From Jaapia argillacea MUCL 33604 (lineage: Eukaryota; Basidiomycota; Agaricomycetes; Jaapiales; Jaapiaceae): a stretch of DNA of 64,000 nt. Shown here piece by piece: positions 56,360 through 64,000 of this stretch. Where the stretch lies: NCBI GenBank assembly GCA_000697665.1, contig KL197750.1:1-64000 (forward strand), read 5' to 3'. The notes below the pieces were generated by a model. That model did no database searches. It was not told the DNA's origin and saw only the letters and a program-made list of their open reading frames with translations. The position numbers were made by a program, and so were the translations under genes. Numbering within the stretch: the stretch's first letter is position 1; every line of letters begins with the position of its first letter.

Positions 56360-56873
56360 TGAACATCTCGTCTACGCAGCTCAACCACCTATAGCTATAA
56401 TTCTCCACCTGAAATCGGATTTACAAGAGCTTCGATTGGGGCGGCGGCTTTGTTTGCGGTCGGATAGACAGATTTGAGCAGCACTACAGACACATAAAGA
56501 AAACATTCGGAAGGTGAATATGAGGAGCTCGAGGTGCTGGAGCCGTTCACTATTGGTCAGGAAAAAGAGAGCCACGCGCAAGTTGCTTCCACTCGTTACA
56601 TAACAAGTTGCCGACTACCTTTACCCACATCCCCCAAACATCCCTCGGCAACGAAGCACTGCGACGACGTGTATTATTGACAACCCTCTCCTCACAATCG
56701 TGCGCTGGTCTCTTCCAACCCGCTCCCTCACCAAGAGCCATATACACCCTCGTACATCAGTCTCCAACTCGAGGTGTGCTTTTCTTACCACCCATCATCT
56801 TTTTGCCGATTGACGAGCCTTTGCAGCTATCCGCAAAGGTCCCTTCTGTGTCCTTATCCCCGTAGAAATCGTG
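56360..56873 (+). repeat. Duplicated upstream region of F-box copy F
   Basis: This is related to 49200-49770 upstream of copy E, so the duplication that made modules 2 and 3 included at least 500 bp of 5' flank. The promoter of copy F should lie here. No clear TATA box is seen. Confidence 0.55.
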
Positions 56874-58091
56874 ATGGATCCAAGCACAGCGTCACTTCCA
56901 CTTGAACTCCTTCAGCGTATACTTCATTACTTAGTGACCGGACAGCTCGATCTCCACCGATCTCCCGATTGGCTCCCACAGCCCTACTATCACCCAGAGT
57001 CTACGCAATGTCAGTTCCCTCGCGATCCTGCCTACAAACCAGTCGGTACATCGCGCCATCCCCTCCTTACCGTTGCTCTCGTCAATAAGCATTGGTCATT
57101 CGCCGCCCTCAGCGTCCTCTACGATTATGTGTTTATTAGGAGCCAGGAGGATGCCGTAGCTGTTGCAGAGACTCTGCAGAGTTCCCCTTCGCTCGCACAT
57201 ATGGTCCACACGCTCGACTTTGCACATCCTCCATCGGCTAGGGGACCGGATAGCATCGCGGAGATCATCATGTCATGCATTAATGTTCAGCACGTTCGAC
57301 TCACTCCAGCATCAAGTCGTTCTTGCTTCACCTTGTTGAGCAAATGTCCCCTGATACGCACCTTTTGCATTGTTCGTACTGCCACGAGCTACGACGTTTC
57401 CAGCAGCCACGGGTTTACTTCATACCTCAATTTCGGCGATTTGACCCACCTTATCGCGCATTGGCCAGATCTTCAGAATCTGTACATGTATTCTGGTGCT
57501 AGCGCGACCAATTCAGATTCCACCTCGAACAGCGTGCCTTGGACTGTACCGCCCAATCTACCCCGTGTCAAGGGTCTCGTGATCTTTACTCGTACAAGCG
57601 TCGAGTTGTTTCGACAATTCTTGTCTCTAACGTGCTCGTTAGAGCAGCTCACCCTGTCTCTCACCGAGGCAGGGCAAGTTGACGAAGTAGTTGACGTCTT
57701 GAGATCGTCGAAGGACACCTTGAGGCACTTGGATCTGGAAGTCCATATCTACGGACATCTCGAGCTACCAGCCGCGTTCTACTCTGTCCTCCCCAATCTC
57801 CACCACCTCATCCTTCTCAAACTCGCCCACACTTTCTTCCCTCCTAATCTCCTCGAAACGGCACTCCCTCCAAACATCGAACTCCTCGACATATTTCTCT
57901 ACCAGGATGATTTCGCGGCTGTAGCGAAGGCCGCAGAGTCGGATCGTTGGCTCCCTTGCCTTCGCCATCTTGACCTACATGGCCCAGTTCCGAGACGCCA
58001 TTGGAATTATCCTCGGACGACTTCTAATGCATCGGGCCGTTTGCAGGAGTTTTGTGACAGGCGAGGGTGTCATCTTGAGATAATGGATTGA
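56874..58091 (+). CDS. F-box/LRR paralogue F (module 3)
   Basis: One exon of 405 residues from ATG at 56874 (MDPSTASLPLELLQRILHYL) to a stop at 58091. The F-box region (LPLELLQRILHYLVTG, LVNKHWSFAALSVLYDYVF) is followed by leucine-rich steps (MVHTLDFAHPPS, VQHVRLTPASS, LQNLYMYSGAS, LPRVKGLVIFTRT, LEQLTLSLTEAG, LRHLDLEVHIYGHLELP, LLKLAHTFFPPNLLETALPP, LRHLDLHGPVPRRHW), ending CDRRGCHLEIMD. It is the intact sister of the disrupted copy E. Like its relatives it has no intron, unlike most genes here. It is likely an SCF adaptor; the target is unknown. Confidence 0.82.
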   Translation: MDPSTASLPLELLQRILHYLVTGQLDLHRSPDWLPQPYYHPESTQCQFPRDPAYKPVGTSRHPLLTVALVNKHWSFAALSVLYDYVFIRSQEDAVAVAETLQSSPSLAHMVHTLDFAHPPSARGPDSIAEIIMSCINVQHVRLTPASSRSCFTLLSKCPLIRTFCIVRTATSYDVSSSHGFTSYLNFGDLTHLIAHWPDLQNLYMYSGASATNSDSTSNSVPWTVPPNLPRVKGLVIFTRTSVELFRQFLSLTCSLEQLTLSLTEAGQVDEVVDVLRSSKDTLRHLDLEVHIYGHLELPAAFYSVLPNLHHLILLKLAHTFFPPNLLETALPPNIELLDIFLYQDDFAAVAKAAESDRWLPCLRHLDLHGPVPRRHWNYPRTTSNASGRLQEFCDRRGCHLEIMD

Positions 58092-58697
58092 AATCGCGCC
58101 CACATATTGTCTTTCGTAGGGATACGAACTGTTTCCGGACTACCAGTGTTCGTGCAAGCTGGGCATTATCGATGTGTTCCATCTCTCTCTTTAGCCATTT
58201 GCTGAAATCTACTTTTAAACCAATTCATTCGATGATGAGCGACAATCTTGACTTCTGAGCACATACAATTCTATTAGTATAGTAAATCGCTTGTACCAAC
58301 AACAAACGCATCATAGTCAAACCCTCCAGTGTCCTAGTAATGAAATAGGTCCGAGTCGAAATTGTGGATAATAAGCATCATGTACATAACCAGGCCCATC
58401 AGGTTCAAAAGGCTAGATATACAGATATCAGACACCGTGACCCAACATAGATCACAAACTATCCGTACTGCTAGCTATTCGCCATACCACGCAAATCCAA
58501 CTGACGTACATTATCGTCAGATATACCGACCAGGTCCAACTACCCACAATGGGAAAGAGGCTACGTATCTTCCACCGTTCGCTGAACTATGAACATGCCT
58601 CAGCTCTCCCCACCTGAATTCCCCATTCGCCGAGTCGATGAGATAAGATTTGGGTGAGCGAGCAACTGTTAGGTGGGGGTGGATAGCTTGTAGCAAG

Positions 58698-58715
58698 ATA
58701 TATATATATATATAT
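58698..58715. repeat. AT dinucleotide microsatellite
   Basis: Nine AT units directly abut the stop codon of the minus-strand membrane protein (58716-58718), so they are the first bases of its 3' flank. Confidence 0.9.
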
Positions 58716-60409
58716 TTATGTTTCATCATCGTCATCACCCCAGTCTACGGTGTCAAGCGCTTCGTATATCCCCATACCGAAAAGGTTCAACAAGAAGAAA
58801 TATATTGGGATGTCAACCGCCCGGTCAGAGGGTAGATTCCATAGACCTGTAATGCTTGCCATCCGCCATATCATGTAGAACCATCTCACGCACACTATCG
58901 TCTGATACACGGAACAGGTCCAACTACTCCTGATGGGAGAGGAGTGATGTATCTTCCACCGTTCGCAGAACACGATGAGACCTGCGAGAGTTTCAGGTCG
59001 ACTTCGGCTCCAACTCGAAAGATGAACTTGTGGACGAAACAATTCGATCAAGACGTGCGAGTCCGTGATAGAGGGATCGGTATCGGCGAAACCGTCGGGG
59101 AGAAATCGACGCTGAATCCCATCTCGGAGCCATTCCGTTACAGACGACTCGGAGGATGTTATCGTGATCTGAACATCTTTATCACTGATATGGAGGCCTG
59201 TGGCAATCCGCAGAAAACAGTTATGGGCAAACCACCAACAATTGAAGAGGGGCAAGGAATATGTCGGGGCGGCTTTTTCAAGGGTGTGTGATATCCTTAT
59301 TAGATCAGCGAGGGCACACAGGCTCGTTCGTGGAATCGAGTCCTTGAATTCGATGAGCGCAATACGATGGGATTGATGATGGAGGTCTGTGAGTTCCTGT
59401 GAGGCTGCGATGGATTGAAGCAGATTTCCCTGACTAGAAGCTAGCCACCCTGTCTTGTTCCGTTCGACGCGAACAAAAAGAGTGCCGCCATCCTCCCTCA
59501 ACTCGGACTTCCGCAACTCCGCAATCACAAAACAGTGCCTCCACAAGTCCTCTTGCTGCCACCATGATGCAGAGACAATATGAGCATTCCTCCACTCCTC
59601 GAGCTCCTTACCATCTCCATCAACAAAGGGTGGATCGGGGATTGATGGGTAATCTATCGCCAAGGAGACGATAAATACGAGGCTAGTGAAGAGGTGCTGC
59701 AATGAGAACGCATCATTGAACAATTGGTGGAACCCATATGTCAGGGACACCACAGCGACAAAACGGCAAACGATGTCCAGCGTGGACGAAAGGCCTGGGA
59801 TTGTTCCGGGAAAGCGGATTGTGAGAATATCGTGCAAGAACGCAGCGAATACGAGGATTGAACCGTGGTTTTCCACCATATGCCAGTTCCATAGAGGCAA
59901 GGAAGAGCTGTAGGTCTCGGCCACGGCCTCTCCAACGATGAAAAAAAACACTTTTATAAAGGAGTATGAAATTAGACCGCTTGATCTACAATTCTGAATT
60001 CTACACATACAATAATAGAAAACTTGAAGCAGTAACCCACGTCCGAAACGGTGCGAGACACCGAGCCGGTTGCAGATGCCTGTCGAATCGAATAAGAACC
60101 GTTCAGGAAGGATACCACCAGGAGTGAAGCAAGATTCTTACGTTGACACATAGATGTATCTAAAACGACCGCGCCCACCCCCGAAACCAGCATGCATTCC
60201 AAGGAGAACTCCGTGACTATACGCCCGAGAAAATTGATAATTTGAGAGATATCGAGAGAACCCATAATGCAATGGAGTCGACAAGAATGTGGAGTGCAGT
60301 TTCGATGACGGCGCCGAAGTCCGTGGTACCAGTTTTGACCTCCATAACACGAGTCTTCCCCGTGCCCAGACGATGTGTCTCGCGTAACATAACTAGAATC
60401 CTTGAGCAT
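58716..60409 (-). CDS. Multi-pass membrane protein of unknown function (module 3)
   Basis: This is the paralogue of the protein at 51187. Exon 2 (60079-58716) is secure and very similar (SILVFAAFLHDILTIRFPGT, WRNAHIVSASWWQQEDLWRH, LTDLHHQSHRIALIEFKDS, LPLFNCWWFAHNCFLRIA). A first exon ending at 60142 fits the same intron site. With ATG at 60409 the total is 544 codons including the stop, but that exon has diverged so far that its start is uncertain. The C-terminus ends in an acidic cap (WGDDDDET) not seen in the relative. No known family or active site is recognised. It faces F-box copy F tail to tail over about 620 bp. Confidence 0.72.
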
Positions 60410-60880
60410 GAGATTGAAGCTACACGGAGCAAGTTTGCGACATCTGATAGGGGTTTCGCCACACGATATCAGCGTGGTGCGTACGCAGGTTGTTCCCACC
60501 TCATACAGTATTCATCCCCAAATCCAGTTATCCGTCTTGACTGATACGGCAACGGGTGAGGCTGTACGTACAACCGATAACACACCTATCATACGAGGAC
60601 ACATTAGTACCACAGGTCCGATATGAACGTGGTTGCCACCAGCAGTTTGATGAAGGGGGTTGTTGTATAATATCATTTCGGAGTAAGTACATGCCGCTGT
60701 TACAATTAGATGTTCGATCTCACCATTAGGCCCAGGATTTCTGGGGTGCGCTAATCAAACGACGCTTGGGGCGCGGTCAGAGCGAGGCACAACAGAAAAT
60801 GGTGGGTCGATACCTTCCATTGCCGAATAAGCTTCTGGCGCGTTTCCCGAGTCGCCGATCGGTGTCCTTCCCGTCGATCG
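60410..60880. other. Upstream flank of the module 3 membrane gene
   Basis: This is related to 52840-53330 of module 2 (shared CGCACCACG or its variant, GGTTGTTCCCACCT, GACAGGTCCGATATGAA or its variant, CATGCCGCTGT). It marks the outer end of the duplicated module. No gene is seen. Confidence 0.55.
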
Positions 60881-62340
60881 ATTGGCCCATCCTCCAAACC
60901 TCGCACAATCTCGCCACCCACCCAACTGTCACCGCAACTCCGATGTATTCTTCATTCCTCATCCCAACCGGACCGAGTGGTTCATTCTCCTGCCCATCCT
61001 ATTCCAAGTCGCCCAGGATCCTCTCACCCAGCGCCAACCAACCAATCCCATCTCGAAACACGATAATCCATTAGGCCATACCCATCCTCCTCCTCACGAG
61101 TCGCACGTTCATCCGGTCCTCCAAACTTCAGCTCACAATCCGCTCTCCATTCGATCGAGACTTTTGTGCAGATAGGGAATGACGAGAGGAATAGACTGGA
61201 TGCGATCTTCGTCCACCTTGCCCAACCCACCCAACGCAATACTCGTCACCCAACCCAACTCGACCGCCCACCCGACCCTCCACCCAATCCTCGCCCAGCT
61301 GCTCCGCCGTCTCCATAATCGACATCCCACCCGCCAAATCATCGCTCGCTTGCCCAATCGTCTCAATTCACGCCAAACGTAATTGCGTTCTCACCTCCGT
61401 CATCCGTCCTGGGTATCGAGGAATGTTCTATGCAGGTGACGAATAGGCGGTCGGGGGAGCGAGATGGGGGTAGAGAGCGTTGAAGCGTTGGCGGTGGCAG
61501 TGGTTCGAGTGCCGGGCGGTTCCAGATGGAGGAAGGAGTCGAAGAATTGACGAATCCAACAAGAAAGGCAAGGTTTCTAGGAAGCTCGACATGAGAAGGG
61601 GATCCAGGGGAATATTGGGAGAAAGACGCACCTGATGGGGTATCGATTGAGCGAAGACCGTTGTCGAGTTGGAGGGAGGGAATTGACGGGACTGGAACGA
61701 GAGAGTTGTGATAACGCCGCTCTCCAAACCGTCAAAAATCCTCTCACCCAGCGCCAACCAACCTATCCTATCTCGAAACACCATAATCCCCCGTCTGGCG
61801 GTCCTCCTCGCGAGCGATACGTTCCTTCGGTTCTCTAAACCTTATCTCACAGCTCGCTCTTCACTCGATCGAAGGTCCCTGTGTAAAAAGAGGGGATGAA
61901 GAGATTGGATGCAGTTCTCGTTCATCTTACCCAACCTGCCGAGCACATTCCTTGTCATCGAATCCAGCTCGACCTTCCGAGTCGCTCGCGAAACTCAACC
62001 CTCCACCCAATCCTCGTTGACCCATCCCCCCCGATCTTGGTCTCCAACCCAATCTGACACCCACTCAAGCCAATACTCGTACTCGACATCCCACTCCCAA
62101 TACTTGACAGCGCACCCCGCCTAAGGGTGGCTCGCTCACCCAATCTTCTCGCTCAAAATAGGTTTCCGGCTCACCCCACTTCTCCTAATCTTCGTCACCC
62201 GCCCATCTCAACCTTTGTCACCCCACCCAACCTCGACGCCCCACCCCACTCAATCCTGGTTCAACCACCTGATCCTCGTTTCTAGTCAGCGTCGGACATG
62301 GATCGGTTCGATACCTCCGTCCTTGGGTGAAGTTTCACCC
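60881..62340. repeat. Degenerate pyrimidine-rich repeat block 2
   Basis: This block has the same kind of sequence as 53340-55370: many variants of CACCCAACC, CGCCCACCC and CCTCGCCCA on the plus strand at about 61200-61380 and 61920-62290. Two copies of a segment starting ATCCTCTCACCCAGCGCCAA lie at 61018 and 61738, with a third, ATCCTCCCACCCAGCGCCAA, at 54962. The segment is about 160 bp and ends near a CTTTTGTGCA- or CCCTGTGTAAAA-like step. Frames inside it are compositional. Confidence 0.65.
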
Positions 62341-62439
62341 CTCCACTCTAGTTCGAAGATCCAAGAACGTCGCGTAAAGTGGTTTGCGCGATTTTGTAGC
62401 ACGAGTCAAGGGGAGGGAGATGTTTTGGCTAGAACGAGA

Positions 62440-63010
62440 TGCTAGCGTTGAAGGATTCATCGCCGTTGAATTGTGGTGAATTATACACGTGGCTACGTCC
62501 TTGATCTTCGAAGTTTTCTCCGTTCCTCTACGCCCCATGTGTACCTGAGAGTGGATGGACTCTGATATTGGAAGGTAGGAAGGATGTTCGTGGGCGTGTT
62601 GAGTTGAGAATACATCTTTCCTCGCGATGAATGTAGCTAAATATGTGGGGATCGTTTAGAAGCGGATGGTGAATGATGCCACTAGGTCTCACCATCAGGT
62701 TTACGTCCTCGAACGCATCCTATCCCGTCCTATCGAAAGGATATTCTCGCGTCCATCAACTCTAATCTAAACATCCCAGAATCCGTCACATCACATCCAT
62801 GAAGGCAATTTGTCGCGGGCCAAACCCAAAGTAGTATCGTATCTCCAGCCGAGTTGAACATCTCCTGCTCTGAACTCACTCTGGCCCTCCGAGCCGATGC
62901 CTTGAAGCTTGAACCACGGCCGCGGGAGACAATGACACGAAAGGTATTCCAGGAGATGAAGCTGACCCTTGCACCTTCGCGACAGGCATTTGGGGAACAC
63001 ATTGACAGAG
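62440..63010. repeat. Dispersed repeat, copy 3
   Basis: The core at about 62590-62890 matches 54140-54500 and 55540-55880 (ACGTCCTCGAACGCATCCTA against GTCCTCGAACCCATCCTA, then TATCGAAAGG and TTCTCGCGTCCATCAACTCT). It sits at the same side of a pyrimidine-rich block as copies 1 and 2. No gene is called. Confidence 0.55.
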
Positions 63011-63079
63011 GAGGCGGTCGCTAGCCGGGTCTCAGATGGACCTCGTGGACCATGTCACCTGACATAAGCACCTAACCCA

Positions 63080-63430
63080 ACCCGGAGTCGACTTTGTATC
63101 CCTCCACAACCCCATTCCTCCGCGTTGAGCTGGTCAAGTCAGTCTCGTTACTTTCAAGTCACGCAATATATCGTAGCCTCACGCAAACTTACAGACCTCC
63201 ATCACCAATCTCACCATCTCACACTCATCGAATTCAATGTCTCGGACTCCACGATCAATCCTCCCTCCACATGGTACCCTGTCCATTCAATCGAGTGGCA
63301 TATATGCTTTATTCGGTGCTTTTACATGCTATCGACGCTCACGTTCGAGGTTAGCAGTACGATGGGGTGCATCTGGGGGTTCAATGCGGCCTCGAGGATG
63401 CGAGGGAATTATGGGTCGACTCCATAGGAG
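63080..63430 (+). pseudogene. Fourth membrane-protein fragment, inverted
   Basis: On the plus strand the translation contains TPFLRVELVKSVSLLSSH (against TLFVRVERNKTEWLASSH), then in another frame VASRKLTDLHHQSHHLTLIE (against AASRELTDLHHQSHRVALIE). The tail, with CFYMLSTLTFEVSST, resembles the end of the module 1 fragment (YIVSTLIFGTV). It is broken and short, and points the opposite way from the other three copies. Confidence 0.65.
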
Positions 63431-63756
63431 GGCAAGGGGTAAGTTGATATACTGATAGGGTTGGATCGTAGTTGAGGTGGAGGGGTTAGCGAAAGTGGGG
63501 AGATCACGATTGATAACGGAGTATCAGAGGGTTGGGATTCAAGTGACGAGGACCTCCTGATGGGTTGGTGAGGGACGAGGGGAAGGAGTGGGGTCGGTTG
63601 GTTGGCTAATTAGACGCCCTGGTACGTCCCCGAATTCTCCTCGAAGATATAGCCTCCAAACGCAAAGCAGGAAGGTTCGAAGGGGGTTTTGCGGGGATCA
63701 TTTAAGAAATCATCGTTTCATTTCTTAACCAAGAGTCTCCGCTAATTTTATCTTGG
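63431..63756. other. Gene-free stretch
   Basis: This is purine-rich sequence (GGTTGGATC and GAGGGGTTAGCG-like words) similar to the minus-strand form of the repeat blocks. No gene is seen. Confidence 0.4.
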
Positions 63757-64000
63757 TTAACCACCTCGTCCCAACTCATACGATCCACCATTGACCACCC
63801 CCCCCCCTCCCCCTACCCTCACCGAATTCATCCTCCAATCCCAACTTCCGGGCTTCCAAAATCGTCTCGGGAGGTCCATTACGGAGGTCTGTGTGGCTTT
63901 GGGTTGGATCGTAATGGGTTTTTGAGCTGGGGTGGGAGGAGTTAACAGAACTGGGTTGATCACGGTTGGGGTTGGAGGATCAGAGGTGATGGGATCCAAG
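63757..64000 (-). CDS. Possible partial exon at the window edge
   Basis: The minus strand is open from the right edge (DPITSDPPTPTVINPVLL, PQTSVMDL-like, RRFWKPGSWDWRMNS). A usable donor (GTGAGG) at about 63825 would end an exon after RMNS; the run of eight C just beyond breaks up any longer frame. The Pro/Thr-rich start and Trp-rich end look protein-like but are not recognised. It may be chance. Confidence 0.25.
   Translation of the reverse strand, partial: LDPITSDPPTPTVINPVLLTPPTPAQKPITIQPKATQTSVMDLPRRFWKPGSWDWRMNSVRVGGGGGVVNGGSYELGRGG

Noticed and set aside
1-64000. tRNA, rRNA or CRISPR-like arrays
   Set aside because: No cloverleaf candidate or regular spacer-repeat array was noticed by eye; a tRNA scan was not possible.

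Overview
The window looks like nuclear DNA of a filamentous basidiomycete, most likely an agaricomycete. Genes are dense and face both ways. They carry many short introns (about 45-70 bp, GT...AG, once GC...AG). The products include a fungal RSP5-type C2-WW-HECT ligase, a HUL5/UBE3C-type HECT ligase, a class II DAHP synthase and many F-box/leucine-rich proteins of the kind that is expanded in mushrooms. I could not run a search, so the species is not named. Exon models were spliced by hand; where I say a model sums to whole codons, I added the exon lengths.

Layout. 1-4250 is an AT-richer, repeat-rich, gene-poor block: a possible LTR-like end, a 311-bp direct repeat, an imperfect tandem repeat, a foldback element with arms of about 320 bp, and a 53-bp minisatellite. 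The minisatellite abuts a 5'-truncated copy of an F-box/LRR gene (4250-5073). 5442-17129 is a ubiquitin-related block: RSP5 (minus), an F-box protein (minus) that shares a 191-bp divergent promoter with HUL5 (plus), and a leucine-rich unknown. 17558-19947 is a 15-exon class II DAHP synthase. 20487-26582 is sparse, with several small intron-containing orphan genes. 26583-29956 holds a convergent pair of Ser/Thr-rich single-pass membrane proteins of nearly equal length. 31154-32334 is a PhyH-type dioxygenase, and 33575-35447 is a BBE/GOOX-like FAD oxidase with both FAD-linking residues and a 16-nt microexon.

35.7-41.3 kb is a minus-strand tandem array of three F-box/LRR paralogues (one broken, two open). 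A decayed copy of the WW region of RSP5 is embedded between the last two. 42194-44268 is a 12-exon unknown gene.

45.2-63.4 kb is built from repeated modules. Each has a plus-strand F-box/LRR gene facing a minus-strand multi-pass membrane protein, in three stages of decay: unit 1 has a good F-box gene, an inserted BTB gene and a dead membrane gene; unit 2 has a dead F-box gene and an open membrane gene; unit 3 has both open. The modules are separated by degenerate pyrimidine-rich repeat blocks and a three-copy dispersed repeat. A fourth membrane-gene fragment lies inverted near the right edge.

Taken together, two HECT E3 ligases, eight F-box-type loci and one BTB protein sit within 60 kb. This may be a birth-and-death cluster of substrate adaptors; joint function is inference.
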